Counted from the first letter of the stretch, positions 35,173 to 44,872 are shown. The stretch: 64,000 nt of DNA from Prochlorococcus marinus (GCF_001180325.1 NZ_CVSZ01000035.1:62001-126000); one strand, 5' to 3'. Program-made: numbers and translations. The notes: a model not told the origin generated them from the sequence alone.

Positions 35173-36839
35173 TGTTAAGGCCTCCATTTTCGCAAGAACC
35201 GATACCAATAAATAATTGGGATGTAATCGTTATAGGCGCTGGAGCTGCTGGCCTTATGACTTGTCTTGAATTACCCTCAAATTTAAAAGTGCTTCTTCTC
35301 AATAGAAATACTAGTAAGGTATCTTCCAGTAGATGGGCTCAAGGAGGAATTGCATCTGTTGTTAGACAAGATGATTCATTTGATCTTCATGCTGAAGATA
35401 CTTTAAAAGCAGGTGATGGATTATGTGATTTTCAAGCTGTAGAAATGCTAGTTAAAGAAGCTCCAGGTTGTGTAGAAAGGTTGCAGAATTTAGGGATGAT
35501 TTTTGATCAAAGTTCTAATCAATTAGCTACTACCTTGGAAGCAGCTCATTCACGAAGAAGAGTCTTACATGTTAAGGATCGTACTGGACGAGCATTAGTT
35601 GAAGTTTTAGAAGATCATATTGAGGATCAAAAAAATATTCTTCACTGCAGGGGTGTAAGAGTAACTGAACTTCTCATTGAAAATAAAGAATGTAAAGGAG
35701 TTCAGGTTCTTGATGGAGCAAATTTATATTGGATTAAATCTAGGGCTGTTGTTTTGGCTACAGGTGGGGGTGGGCACTTATTTACGAATACAACAAATCC
35801 TGCTCAATCCTCTGGTGAAGGTATTGCTCTTGCATGGAAAGCAGGAGCTGCTATTGAAGATTTAGAGTTCGTGCAATTTCATCCAACCGCTTTAAAATTT
35901 TATGGTGCACCTTGCTTCTTAATATCTGAGGCACTTAGAGGGGAAGGAGCGATTTTAGTTGATAAAAATGGTGAAAGTCCAGTTAAAAATCTTGAAAATC
36001 GTGATCTAGCTACTAGAGATCAGGTAAGTAGAGCAATTATGAAAAATATGCATGATAATAATGTAGACCATGTTGGCTTAGATCTTCGGTATATTGATCC
36101 AGAAAAAATTGTAGAGCGCTTCCCTACGATCTTAAGTCGATGTCAGGATTATGGCGTTAACCCTTTAAATGAGGTTATCCCCGTAGCTCCTGCAGCCCAT
36201 TATTGGATGGGAGGTGTTAAAACTGATCTTAATGCATCTTCAACAAGAAAAGGATTATATGCCGTTGGAGAAGTTGCTTCTACAGGAGTGCATGGTGCTA
36301 ATAGACTTGCAAGTAATTCACTGATGGAGTGTCTTGTTTTCGCAAGAAAAATGTCTTTAATTGTTTTGAATGACCTTTCTAAATTTGAAAAATTTGATAG
36401 ATCATTTCAAGAGTTTGATATTGAAGATCCCAAAGAAGATCAAATTTCTATAATTTCTGAAAAAATTGATGAACTAAGAAAACTATGTTGGTTAAATTTA
36501 GGTGTATCTCGAAATAAAGTAAATATGAGTAAATTTTTAAATTATATTCAAAATGATATAGATAAATTAAATGAAAATGATTTACTAAATAGTCTTGAAA
36601 AAATAAAAATTGATCACAAAATAAAACTTAGTGAACGTAATAGGAGAGCATTAAATCTTTTACTTGATTTAAAGAATAGACAAATAACCACCATAACTTT
36701 ATTAAAAGCTTGTTTATTTCGAGAAGAAAGTAGAGGAGGGCATTATAGAGATGATTTCCCTGATAAAGATAAAAATTGGGAATGCCATACTAGACAACAG
36801 TTAGATCAAAAAATTCAAAAAAGATTTATTAAAAATTAA
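35172..36839 (+). CDS. nadB: L-aspartate oxidase
   Basis: 555 residues. The FAD motif VIVIGAGAAGLM is at residues about 18-29. The succinate-dehydrogenase-like signature is clear: SRWAQGGIASV, RRRVLHVKDRTG, LEFVQFHPTAL, RGEGAILVD and HGANRLASNSLMECLVF. It oxidises aspartate to iminoaspartate for NAD synthesis with NadA, which is not in this window. The C-terminal domain includes EESRGGHYRDDFP. It overlaps the convergent VKOR gene by 11 bp. Confidence 0.95.
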   Translation: MLRPPFSQEPIPINNWDVIVIGAGAAGLMTCLELPSNLKVLLLNRNTSKVSSSRWAQGGIASVVRQDDSFDLHAEDTLKAGDGLCDFQAVEMLVKEAPGCVERLQNLGMIFDQSSNQLATTLEAAHSRRRVLHVKDRTGRALVEVLEDHIEDQKNILHCRGVRVTELLIENKECKGVQVLDGANLYWIKSRAVVLATGGGGHLFTNTTNPAQSSGEGIALAWKAGAAIEDLEFVQFHPTALKFYGAPCFLISEALRGEGAILVDKNGESPVKNLENRDLATRDQVSRAIMKNMHDNNVDHVGLDLRYIDPEKIVERFPTILSRCQDYGVNPLNEVIPVAPAAHYWMGGVKTDLNASSTRKGLYAVGEVASTGVHGANRLASNSLMECLVFARKMSLIVLNDLSKFEKFDRSFQEFDIEDPKEDQISIISEKIDELRKLCWLNLGVSRNKVNMSKFLNYIQNDIDKLNENDLLNSLEKIKIDHKIKLSERNRRALNLLLDLKNRQITTITLLKACLFREESRGGHYRDDFPDKDKNWECHTRQQLDQKIQKRFIKN

Positions 36840-37764
36840 GATCTCCCCGATAGCCGGTTTTTGTTGCCAATTCATTTAAATCACGAGTACCACTAATAAT
36901 TTCTCCATTTATTTCCCAAGAAGGAAATCCACTGATTCCTTTAGTTTGGCATAGCTCATACTCATTATCTTTGCCATCTTTAGCACATTCAACTACTTTT
37001 AATTCTTTAACTGCTTCATCACCAAATAATTGTTTCTGATCGTGGCAATGCGGGCACCAGTATGCACTATACATAACAATATTGTTTTGACTTAAAAATT
37101 TTGCAAACTTTACCTTTTGGGGAGAGCTTGAAGTGGTAATTATTGGCGATACATTTTCAGTAGGGTTTGCAACATCAATAGCATTAGAAGGGTCAACATT
37201 TGTTGACCAAATTAGGCCCCCAAGTAGGACACTTATGGCTACAATAAAACCTCTAAAAATCATAGGTTCTCTACTTTCGAACTTTGCTCCAATGATAGAA
37301 ATTATAAAGATAGAAAATGATAAAATTGCTGAAAGTATACAAAAAAAGCAATATGCTTGAATCTTAAAAAACATTATATTTATCAACAAAAAGCTAAATG
37401 TTGATGAAGCACAAGAAATTAGAAATACTAACCACCATAAAAACTTATTTAGTTTTTCTTTTGGGGAAATTAAATTAAGCGAGAGTATTATTGTGATAAC
37501 TAATATTGATAAATATGTTATAAATCCAGCTAGTGAGAGAGGTATATTAACTTGATTATTTTCAAATAAAGTACCCCAAGGACTATTTAAAACTGTTTCA
37601 CAACCATTTTGTATCCCTGGGCATGAAAGGGAAGTAAATAATCCCCAATTTTTTAAAGTAATCGAACCTGTGTCAACTATGCCTATAGTGCTAAGAATTG
37701 CGATTACGATTTTTGGCCATTTCAAATCTTTTTTATTTCTTCTGTTTGAAGTGTTAAGGGTCAT
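36829..37764 (-). CDS. VKOR-thioredoxin fusion (disulfide-forming enzyme)
   Basis: 311 residues. The N-terminal half has four or five membrane helices with the VKOR features: a Cys pair in the lumenal loop (CPGIQNGCETVL), Ser/Thr before NSPWG, and the active CFFC near residue 140. The C-terminal part is a thioredoxin-like domain with CPHC in YWCPHCHDQ and the cis-Pro in SGFPSWEING. The fusion is typical of cyanobacteria and forms disulfides in lumenal and periplasmic proteins, using quinone as electron acceptor. It is divergent from rimO by 105 bp. Confidence 0.93.
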   Translation of the reverse strand: MTLNTSNRRNKKDLKWPKIVIAILSTIGIVDTGSITLKNWGLFTSLSCPGIQNGCETVLNSPWGTLFENNQVNIPLSLAGFITYLSILVITIILSLNLISPKEKLNKFLWWLVFLISCASSTFSFLLINIMFFKIQAYCFFCILSAILSFSIFIISIIGAKFESREPMIFRGFIVAISVLLGGLIWSTNVDPSNAIDVANPTENVSPIITTSSSPQKVKFAKFLSQNNIVMYSAYWCPHCHDQKQLFGDEAVKELKVVECAKDGKDNEYELCQTKGISGFPSWEINGEIISGTRDLNELATKTGYRGDLNF

Positions 37765-37869
37765 ACAAAAAGAATGTTTGTTATTTACGTTATCTATCCT
37801 AATATTATCTTGGCATGAGAGTTATATACGAAATGCTGTTTAAATCTTTTAATTCTTATTTTTCAAGTT

Positions 37870-39234
37870 GTGAAACAAAATAGTCTCAATATAAAAGAAA
37901 AAAAACTATCTAAGATTGCATTCAGTCATGTTGGTTGTGAGAAAAATCTTGTTGATACTGAACATATGCAAGGCTTATTAGATAAAGAGGGTTATGAAGT
38001 TGATAGCAATATAAATGATGCAAATGTTGTTGTTGTGAATACTTGCAGTTTTATTGAAACAGCTAGAGAAGAATCTATTAGAAAAATTCTAGAATATACA
38101 AATCAAGGAAAGGAAGTAATAGTTGCAGGCTGTATGGCTCAGCATTTTAAAGATGAGCTTATAAAAGAAATCCCTGAAATAAAAGGTTTGGTTGGAACAG
38201 GAGATTATCAAAAGATAGCAAAGGTTTTAGACAGAGTAGAAAAAGGGGAAATAGTTAATGAAGTTTCAAAAATACCTAAATTTATTGCAGATGAGGAAAT
38301 GCCTCGTTTTGTAGATAAAAACAAATTTGTTGCTTATCTTCGCATTGCTGAAGGTTGTAATTATAATTGCGCTTTTTGTATTATTCCTAAGTTGAGAGGT
38401 CCTCAAAGAAGTCGAACAATAGAATCTATAGTTTCAGAAGCTAAAAGTCTTGCAAAAAAGGGTATTCAAGAAATCATATTAATTAGTCAAATAACGACTA
38501 ATTATGGTCAAGATATTTATGGAAAACCATCATTAGCTAAACTTTTGAATGAGCTTTCTAAAGTTCCAATTCCTTGGATAAGGACACATTATGCTTATCC
38601 AACAGGTTTAACTGATGAGGTTATTAGAGCTTTCAAAGATTCAAAGAATATTGTGCCTTACTTTGATTTGCCACTTCAGCATAGTCATCCAGATGTGTTG
38701 AAGAGTATGAATAGACCTTGGCAAGCTTCTTTGAATGAATCAATTTTGAAGAAAATTAGAGAAGAAATTCCATCTGCTGTATTAAGAACTAGTCTCATTG
38801 TTGGTTTCCCAGGAGAAAAAAAAGAACATTTTGAACATCTTCTCGAATTTTTGGATAGGCACAAATTTGATCATGTGGGAGTGTTTATTTTTTCTGCTGA
38901 GGAAGGAACTGCAGCTTTTCATTTGCCAAATAAAGTATCTCCAGAGGTTGCAGAGGCAAGAAAAGATAACGTTATTTCAGTTCAACAAAACATCTCTAAA
39001 GATAAAAATCAGGCATATGTTGGTTCAAAAATGAAGATTTTGGTAGAAAAAATATCAGAAAATAACGAATTAATAGGTCGGTCCTACAATTTCGCTCCTG
39101 AAATTGACGGAACTGTAATTTTATCTGTTAAAGATAAAATTGATTTGAAAAATTATATTGGTAAATTTGTTGAAGCAAATATTTCTTTTGCAGATGAATA
39201 TGATTTGTATGGAGAGACTATTAAAATTTTGTAG
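37870..39234 (+). CDS. rimO: Ribosomal protein S12 methylthiotransferase
   Basis: 454 residues from GTG. The N-terminal UPF0004 domain has Cys in [19 protein letters not shown] and VAGCMAQ; the radical SAM core has [15 protein letters not shown]; a TRAM domain closes the protein. The SHVGCEKN opening and GCMAQ separate RimO from MiaB. It adds a methylthio group to Asp of ribosomal protein S12. The gene ends 5 bp before the convergent petL-like gene. Confidence 0.93.
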   Translation: MKQNSLNIKEKKLSKIAFSHVGCEKNLVDTEHMQGLLDKEGYEVDSNINDANVVVVNTCSFIETAREESIRKILEYTNQGKEVIVAGCMAQHFKDELIKEIPEIKGLVGTGDYQKIAKVLDRVEKGEIVNEVSKIPKFIADEEMPRFVDKNKFVAYLRIAEGCNYNCAFCIIPKLRGPQRSRTIESIVSEAKSLAKKGIQEIILISQITTNYGQDIYGKPSLAKLLNELSKVPIPWIRTHYAYPTGLTDEVIRAFKDSKNIVPYFDLPLQHSHPDVLKSMNRPWQASLNESILKKIREEIPSAVLRTSLIVGFPGEKKEHFEHLLEFLDRHKFDHVGVFIFSAEEGTAAFHLPNKVSPEVAEARKDNVISVQQNISKDKNQAYVGSKMKILVEKISENNELIGRSYNFAPEIDGTVILSVKDKIDLKNYIGKFVEANISFADEYDLYGETIKIL

Positions 39235-39239
39235 TTTTT

Positions 39240-39332
39240 TTAAATTAACTTAACTGCTCTTAAGAGTTTATCTAATGCGAAAGCAGCTCCAAAACCAAAA
39301 CCAATAAATGCAAAATAGAAAATGATGTTCAT
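39240..39332 (-). CDS. petL: Cytochrome b6f complex subunit PetL-like, 30 aa
   Basis: A 30-residue frame with one membrane helix, MNIIFYFAFIGFGFGAAFAL, then DKLLRAVKLI. The Leu-x-x-x-Lys/Arg-Leu-Ile end and the position of the helix resemble chloroplast PetL, whose proteins end in a similar IRLI. PetL stabilises the b6f dimer. The gene is too short for statistics, and other small photosystem subunits look alike, so the name is a resemblance call. It is 64 bp downstream of the DUF4346 gene on the same strand. Confidence 0.6.
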   Translation of the reverse strand: MNIIFYFAFIGFGFGAAFALDKLLRAVKLI

Positions 39333-39396
39333 TAATTTTTTTATTTTTATTTAATTTAACATCAGATGAAAAGATTAGATTTTTTCGTTTAATTTC

Positions 39397-39783
39397 TTAA
39401 TCTTGGATATAGGGTAATTTTTTGTATAAACATTCTTCTGCTTTTTGTAGTTCCCGGCCTAAATATAGAGCATGGTCGAATCTGGTGATTAAGTCGTTTC
39501 TTTCTTCAGTTATTAATATTCCAAGTTGTTTTGCACTAATACCTTCAAACACTTCATTACTAACTCTTTTATTTTCAGAGTCGCATTTAATTGGTTCATT
39601 TGTTTCTGGGTCAAGCGCATATCCATCATCATTAATATTATTTAGATAGTGCTCCAAAATTATTTTATTTTCTACTAAATCTACTTTTATAATAAAATAG
39701 CCGTTTGGATCTAAGTCTATATATCGGTTGGATAGATTATCATCAATATTTATTTTTTCATCGAAACTTTTACTAGAATCCAT
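39397..39783 (-). CDS. DUF4346-type protein
   Basis: 128 residues. The conserved core reads DPNGYFIIKVDLVENKIILE and LITRFDHALYLGRELQKAE (quoted in pieces of 20 or fewer), which I associate with DUF4346. It has no membrane segment. In methanogens a similar domain is linked with pterin-dependent methyl transfer, and it is fused or free in cyanobacteria, where its role is unknown. The start lies 60 bp downstream of the acetyltransferase-like gene, with an AT-rich gap. Confidence 0.65.
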   Translation of the reverse strand: MDSSKSFDEKINIDDNLSNRYIDLDPNGYFIIKVDLVENKIILEHYLNNINDDGYALDPETNEPIKCDSENKRVSNEVFEGISAKQLGILITEERNDLITRFDHALYLGRELQKAEECLYKKLPYIQD

Positions 39784-39843
39784 TCTTAGAAGTTAATAAA
39801 AACTATATTACTAATATAATCTTTGGGAAAGCTAAATAATTTT

Positions 39844-40998
39844 TTATTTAAAGGGTATAGATTTATTTTCAATATCAATTTCCATCTTAGTTTGTTTATT
39901 AACTTCATTTAGCCAAGGATAAATTATATTTTCCATATTTTTATCAAACCACTTATGCAAACTAATCGTGTTTTTCGCAAAAAACCCCCTCCTTCTTTTA
40001 TGTTTCCCGCCTGCTCCAGGATCAAACAAATGGATACTATTTTTTATTGCCCATTCAATTGGCTGGTAGTAGCATAATTCAAAATGTAAATTAGATATTT
40101 CTTCTTGACTACCCCAATATCTACCCCATAAGTTGTATTTATTTTTAACGCACATCGACATAGCAAAAATATCATTTGAATCATTTTTTGATGCGCTAAA
40201 AAGTAAAAGATTTTTTTTATTATCAAGAATTTTTTCGAAAAATGTAGGAGTTAAATATTTACTTCCCCAGACTCCCCACCTCGAACAATGCTGTTCATAA
40301 AAATCATGCATTTTTTCGAGTATTTCTTGGTTGATATCAATTTCATTAAAAATTTTTATTTTAATATCTTGTTTAGTAATTGATTTCCTCTCTTTTTTTA
40401 TATTTTTTCTCTGATTAGAGTTAAATCTTGAAAGAAAATCATCAAACGTTTTTTCTCCATTACTCCTCCATTCACTGCTGGAATTTATCCATTCATGGTA
40501 TCCCAAAGATTTAAGATGGTCACCCCAGCTTTCATCAATATATAAAAAATTACAACTTAAAATTTTGTTTGTAATTGCGAAGCTTTCGATATGGTTTATA
40601 AGCAAATTTGTAATTTCTTTCTTATCTTCATTTTTTTTATAAAGAAATTGATATCCATTTACAGGACTATAAGGACTCATTCCAATTAATTTAGGGTAAT
40701 AATTTAAATTCAGCTCTTGAGCCAATCTTGCAAATGATTGATCAAAAATGAATTCTCCATAGCTATGATTTTTTAAAAAAAGTGGAGCAATTCCTAATAT
40801 TTCTTCATTTTTATAAGCAACAAAATATAGAGGTTGCCAACCAGTTTCTCTTGAGACACTTTTTGATATTTCAAGGTTTTTAAGCCAAGTCCATTCATAG
40901 AATGGATTATTGATTTCATTTGTTAATTCATTCCATATCTCCTTGGAGATTTCCTTGATTGACAATTTGACTTCAACTTTATGTATTTTTTGGTTCAT
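39844..40998 (-). CDS. GNAT-like protein of the peptidogalycan/DUF482 type
   Basis: 384 residues. EWTWLKNLEISKSVSRETGW, PLFLKNHSYGEFIFD, FLSRFNSNQRKNIKKERKS and the C-terminal FDPGAGGKHKRRRGF (cited in short pieces) are the marks of this COG3146-like family. It is predicted to be an acyl- or aminoacyl-transferase with an acetyltransferase fold. The family is often called FemAB-like. It is 17 bp after the RibD-like reductase gene, so it may share an operon with the pterin genes. Confidence 0.8.
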   Translation of the reverse strand: MNQKIHKVEVKLSIKEISKEIWNELTNEINNPFYEWTWLKNLEISKSVSRETGWQPLYFVAYKNEEILGIAPLFLKNHSYGEFIFDQSFARLAQELNLNYYPKLIGMSPYSPVNGYQFLYKKNEDKKEITNLLINHIESFAITNKILSCNFLYIDESWGDHLKSLGYHEWINSSSEWRSNGEKTFDDFLSRFNSNQRKNIKKERKSITKQDIKIKIFNEIDINQEILEKMHDFYEQHCSRWGVWGSKYLTPTFFEKILDNKKNLLLFSASKNDSNDIFAMSMCVKNKYNLWGRYWGSQEEISNLHFELCYYQPIEWAIKNSIHLFDPGAGGKHKRRRGFFAKNTISLHKWFDKNMENIIYPWLNEVNKQTKMEIDIENKSIPFK

Positions 40999-41015
40999 TT
41001 ATTATTGAATCTATT

Positions 41016-41666
41016 TCAAATTTTTTTGTAATGAATATGGATTTCATTATTCATTAAATTTTTAACTGATTTTATTTCCCATAGTCTTTTGAGATTAAAA
41101 ATCTCATTTGTTTTTTCTGGAGGGATCCATGTATACTTACCTCCAATAATTTGTGGAATTATTGTAATTTTTATATCCGTTATTAGATCCTCTTTTATGA
41201 ATGAATTTATAAGTTTTGCACCTCCTAAAAGAGCTAGATCATTTATCCCTTGTTTTTTAAGTGAAATTAAAGTTTTACTCCATGAATCTTCGAAAAAGAG
41301 TTGTTTCTCGAAGTCATTATTTGACGAATTATCAACTTTACTTGAGCTTATTAGCCATCTTCTAATTGGTTGACGAAAGTATTTCCAATTACTGTTAAAT
41401 TTTTTGCTATTTGAAGCAACTATAGAAATTGGTTGTTTTTTTGATATTGTTACTTCTTCATTACCATTGAGATTTTTAATTAGGTAAGTTGATTGATGAG
41501 CTATTAAAGTACCTGAACCAAAAATGGTGGCGTCAACCATTGATAAGTGTTGATTTAACATTTTTTTATCTTCTTCGCTTCCAAGATGCGATTCTCCACC
41601 TCCAGGAAATGCAATTCTCCCATCAATACTAGATGCTATAACAATTATTACTCTTGGGATACTCAA
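41016..41666 (-). CDS. RibD C-terminal-like reductase
   Basis: 216 residues from a TTG start that overlaps the stop of the PTPS gene (TTGA). The fold markers are VIIVIASSIDGRIA, GSGTLIAHQST and LLGGAKLINSFIKEDLIT, as in the NADPH-dependent reductase half of RibD and in dihydrofolate-like reductases. No deaminase half is present. Because it is coupled to the PTPS gene, a role in reducing a pterin is likely, though riboflavin synthesis remains possible. Confidence 0.82.
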   Translation of the reverse strand: MSIPRVIIVIASSIDGRIAFPGGGESHLGSEEDKKMLNQHLSMVDATIFGSGTLIAHQSTYLIKNLNGNEEVTISKKQPISIVASNSKKFNSNWKYFRQPIRRWLISSSKVDNSSNNDFEKQLFFEDSWSKTLISLKKQGINDLALLGGAKLINSFIKEDLITDIKITIIPQIIGGKYTWIPPEKTNEIFNLKRLWEIKSVKNLMNNEIHIHYKKI

Positions 41667-42589
41667 GTTTGTGAGACTAAACTATTTTCAAGTTTTAACT
41701 TCAATGAATTGGTTAGCTTTTGATCAACATAAATTTCTGCTGCATTATTTGGGCTCTCTTGGAGTCTTATTTTGTGTAATGTTGCACCAAGTTCATGTAT
41801 TGGATTTTTAAGAATATCAGAAATATATAAAGCTATATTTTCAGCAGTTGGAACACAATTCTGGAAAAATTCAATGTCTTTATTTAGAAAAGTATGATCT
41901 AGTTGTTCAACAACCAAATCATTAATTATCTCTTGGAGCGCAGATAAGTCGCAAACCATCCCCGTTCTTTTATCAATGTCTCCTTTTACAGTTATATCGA
42001 CAAGATAGTTATGACCATGTCCATTAACTCTGGCACATTTCCCATAGATTTTTTTATTTTCATCAAAGGAAATTTCTTCTTTTGCAAGTCTATGAGCGGC
42101 TGCAAAATGAGTTTGTACTGTTAAAAATGCTTCCATGTTTTTTCCAAAATAATCTGCCCATAAATTTGGGTTTTCATAAAGCCTTAGACTTGTAAGAGGT
42201 AAATCATCCTTTAGACGACTCCAAATAACCTTTACTAATGCCTCAGTCGTGGGAAGTATACCTTCTCGATTATTAACATTAAATTCAGGCCAGACATCAT
42301 TTAAAAAACGAAAATCTAATTGTCCAGTAACCTTATCTTTAATAGAGTGTTTTACATCAGAGAGATTAAGTACCATTCCATCAGAGTCTAGTTCTCCACC
42401 CATTGAAACAATAAGTTCATAATTATGACCATGACCTGGTGCAATACTGCAATTTCCAAAAAGAGATAAATTTTCTTCTGGAGTTTTTTCAGGAAGCCAA
42501 TAACGGTGACTAGAACTAAAGCAGGCACGTCGAGTTATGACGCATTCACGTCCTTTTCCATGTAATGGTTTGGATTGTGTAGAAGTCAT
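41663..42589 (-). CDS. Tandem 6-pyruvoyl-tetrahydropterin synthase (two PTPS domains)
   Basis: 308 residues holding two PTPS units. Unit 1 (about 18-150) has SSHRYW and FGNCSIAPGHGHNY, giving three Zn-binding His and the catalytic Cys. Unit 2 (about 155-300) has AAHRLA, GKCARVNGHGHNY and QLDHTFLN, the full set. In unit 1 the matching segment reads QLDFRFLN, so the catalytic His is replaced by Phe. PTPS acts after GTP cyclohydrolase in making tetrahydropterins. It is the first gene of a minus-strand operon. Confidence 0.85.
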   Translation of the reverse strand: MTSTQSKPLHGKGRECVITRRACFSSSHRYWLPEKTPEENLSLFGNCSIAPGHGHNYELIVSMGGELDSDGMVLNLSDVKHSIKDKVTGQLDFRFLNDVWPEFNVNNREGILPTTEALVKVIWSRLKDDLPLTSLRLYENPNLWADYFGKNMEAFLTVQTHFAAAHRLAKEEISFDENKKIYGKCARVNGHGHNYLVDITVKGDIDKRTGMVCDLSALQEIINDLVVEQLDHTFLNKDIEFFQNCVPTAENIALYISDILKNPIHELGATLHKIRLQESPNNAAEIYVDQKLTNSLKLKLENSLVSQT

Positions 42590-42639
42590 AACTTTCTGCG
42601 ATAATACTATCTTAAGGTTTTAAATACGCTTTTGTCTTT

Positions 42640-43197
42640 ATGGAACAATCCATTATCAAAAAAACAGTTCATACTTTAAAGGGCAGAAGCATATTTTTAA
42701 TAGGAATGATGGGTTCTGGTAAGTCACAAACCGGTTTGAAGCTGGCTGAATTATTGAAGTACAAATATATTGATTTAGATTCGTTAATAGAGAAGTTGGC
42801 AAAAAAATCTATCAATCAAATTTTTAATGATGAAGGAGAAAATAATTTCCGTGAATTAGAAGCAAACTGCCTTAAAGAAACTATTAAAATTCCTTCATTA
42901 GTAATCTCTACCGGGGGAGGAATAGTTACTAAATCGGAAAACTGGGGAATCTTAAGGCAGGGAATAATAGCTTGGATAGATCTCGACAAAGATATAGCAA
43001 TTGAAAGATTGAAAAATGAAATTGAAAATAGGCCACTTCTACAGGGAAAGAATCTAAATGATTTATATATGAGCATTTTTCAATCTAGAGAAAATTTGTA
43101 TTCTCAAGCAGATTTAAGAATTCAAGTAAAAAGGGAAAATATTGAACAAGTGGCTATGAAAATAATTCATGCAATTCATAAAGAAATAATTAGTTAA
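42640..43197 (+). CDS. aroK: Shikimate kinase
   Basis: 185 residues. Walker A GMMGSGKSQTG is at residues about 22-32; DLDSLIEK, the block ISTGGGIV and NRPLLQG are the shikimate-binding and lid elements. It phosphorylates shikimate in the aromatic amino acid pathway. The start has a short GTCTTT-rich leader. Its 3' end overlaps the convergent gene at 43194 by 4 bp. Confidence 0.95.
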   Translation: MEQSIIKKTVHTLKGRSIFLIGMMGSGKSQTGLKLAELLKYKYIDLDSLIEKLAKKSINQIFNDEGENNFRELEANCLKETIKIPSLVISTGGGIVTKSENWGILRQGIIAWIDLDKDIAIERLKNEIENRPLLQGKNLNDLYMSIFQSRENLYSQADLRIQVKRENIEQVAMKIIHAIHKEIIS

Positions 43198-43451
43198 TCT
43201 GGTTCAATTCTTACTGCAAACCATTTGATAACGTATCCTAATTTTATTTCTAATTCATAAGTGCTTTCTAATAATTCTTCAAAAAATTCCTGATCAGGAT
43301 CTTCTATATTTTGATATATTGTTTGTGTTTCTGTCTTACTGAGCCAATTCTTCAACCATAAAATTGCTTCTTGCTTTGATACAATTTTTTCTTTTGAATC
43401 TGGCTCTAATAATACATAATGATCTGATGCTCTTATTAGTGGATTTGACAT
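43194..43451 (-). CDS. Conserved hypothetical protein, 85 aa
   Basis: An acidic, helical protein beginning MSNPLIRASDHYVLLEPDSK, with KQEAILWLKNWLSKT and a C terminus of KLGYVIKWFAVRIEPD. No membrane segment, no cysteine; I do not recognise a named domain. The start codon faces that of the gene at 43453 with one base between them, so each promoter must lie inside the other gene. Confidence 0.65.
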   Translation of the reverse strand: MSNPLIRASDHYVLLEPDSKEKIVSKQEAILWLKNWLSKTETQTIYQNIEDPDQEFFEELLESTYELEIKLGYVIKWFAVRIEPD

Positions 43452-43452
43452 A

Positions 43453-44160
43453 ATGAAGATTCTTCTTGGATTAATTCTTTGCTTGATTTTTCAAGGAATT
43501 TTTTTAGAAAGTTCTTTTGCTTTTGTAGATACTAATGTACGAGAGTTTTTGGAAAATCGTGTAAATCAATGGCCAGAATTATATTTACCAAATTTTAAAT
43601 TGTCGGATACTTCTGAGGATTTAATTTATCCGAAATGGTTCGAGGGGAATTGGCTTGTTACTTCTCAAGATATAATTAATGATTCAGAAGAGCCAGTTAT
43701 TTATAAAGTAAATTTCTTTAAGAATGATTCAGATTTAGTTGTCGGTAATCGTGCAAAAAATTCTGAATCTATTGGAAAAGCAATATTTGGTGATACCTTA
43801 ATCAAGGTTGTAAATGATCCTCAATCTATTAATAATCAAATTACTTATTTAAAAGATGATTTTTATATCGATTCAAGAATTACAGGGAGAAATCAGATCC
43901 AAAATGATGATATTTTTTTCGCAGATGAGCTTGTTATACAAACTGCACATAAGCCAGGTGCTTCAAGGATTAATCAGGTAGAGACCATTAGTAAATTTCA
44001 AAAATGTTCCGAAGAAATATTGGAAGTTGATAATTCAATTAAACCATCAATTTGTGGAGTGCAATATGTTGCGTCTTATGGTTCAAAAGTTGGTGATCCT
44101 TCTATTCATGCTATAAAAACAAATAAATATAAATTGAAGTTTGAATTTATTGAGAGTTAG
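43453..44160 (+). CDS. DUF6816-type protein with signal peptide
   Basis: 235 residues. The first 25 (MKILLGLILCLIFQGIFLES) form a signal peptide, probably cleaved after SSFAF. The rest is beta-rich and soluble, with YPKWFEGNWLVTSQD, a lipocalin-like opening, so the protein may bind a small ligand in the lumen or periplasm. I associate it with the cyanobacterial DUF6816 family; the function is unknown. It overlaps the convergent GST gene by 14 bp. Confidence 0.65.
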   Translation: MKILLGLILCLIFQGIFLESSFAFVDTNVREFLENRVNQWPELYLPNFKLSDTSEDLIYPKWFEGNWLVTSQDIINDSEEPVIYKVNFFKNDSDLVVGNRAKNSESIGKAIFGDTLIKVVNDPQSINNQITYLKDDFYIDSRITGRNQIQNDDIFFADELVIQTAHKPGASRINQVETISKFQKCSEEILEVDNSIKPSICGVQYVASYGSKVGDPSIHAIKTNKYKLKFEFIES

Positions 44161-44872
44161 CACTAAAAAGATATTCTTCTAAGTTGTTCCTCCAAATGAA
44201 AAGATTTTCTAAATAAGGGTTGTTTATGTATTCTTGGCTCCCCTCTCCTGAAAGAATGGGTCCTGCAGACTTTGGAAATTTAAGAAGGGATAATTGAGCA
44301 GCAATTGAAATATCTGCAATTGATAAACTATCTCCAACTAAATATTTCTTGTTGATCAAGGATTTTGATAAAGCTTCCAGTAATTTTTGGAGTTCTAAAT
44401 TATCTTTAGAAGACAAAACTACATTAGAAATTTTACTAAGATTTTCAAAAGGTAATTTATCAACAATACTTTTAACTGAAGAAGGTATTTCATCTGGGAG
44501 TAATGCAGTTCTTAGCTGTGGATTTTCTATGGCAGATTTTATTAAAGATTTTCTACAAGTTGTAGCCATTGTAGTATCTGCCCAATCTTCAATTAGTTTG
44601 CATTGTGCAAATAATATTGGGTCCTCAGGAAAAAGCGGATTGTTATCATTTTTTTTATCTATATATTCGCAAATAGTTGAAGAGTCATTAATAACTTGAT
44701 CATTACTATCGACTATTACAGGTACTTGTTTTTGACCTGATAATTTAAAGATTTCAAATTGCCCTATTCCAGGTGTTACTTCTTCAACGCGATATTGTAG
44801 TTTTTTCGCATGAAGAGCCATTCTTGTTTTTAAACAAAAAGCACTATGCCTAAATTGATATAATGTAATCAT
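44147..44872 (-). CDS. Glutathione S-transferase-like protein
   Basis: 241 residues. The N-terminal thioredoxin-like half opens ITLYQFRHSAFCLKTRMALH, with a Cys where omega-class GSTs keep their active-site Cys; QVPVIVDSNDQVINDSSTIC carries the cis-Pro and the Ser that bind glutathione. The C-terminal half is all helical with KYLVGDSLSIADISIAAQL, the N-capping motif. Probably a reductase or dehalogenase-type GST. It is 54 bp from the divergent DUF751 gene. Confidence 0.85.
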   Translation of the reverse strand: MITLYQFRHSAFCLKTRMALHAKKLQYRVEEVTPGIGQFEIFKLSGQKQVPVIVDSNDQVINDSSTICEYIDKKNDNNPLFPEDPILFAQCKLIEDWADTTMATTCRKSLIKSAIENPQLRTALLPDEIPSSVKSIVDKLPFENLSKISNVVLSSKDNLELQKLLEALSKSLINKKYLVGDSLSIADISIAAQLSLLKFPKSAGPILSGEGSQEYINNPYLENLFIWRNNLEEYLFSANSQ

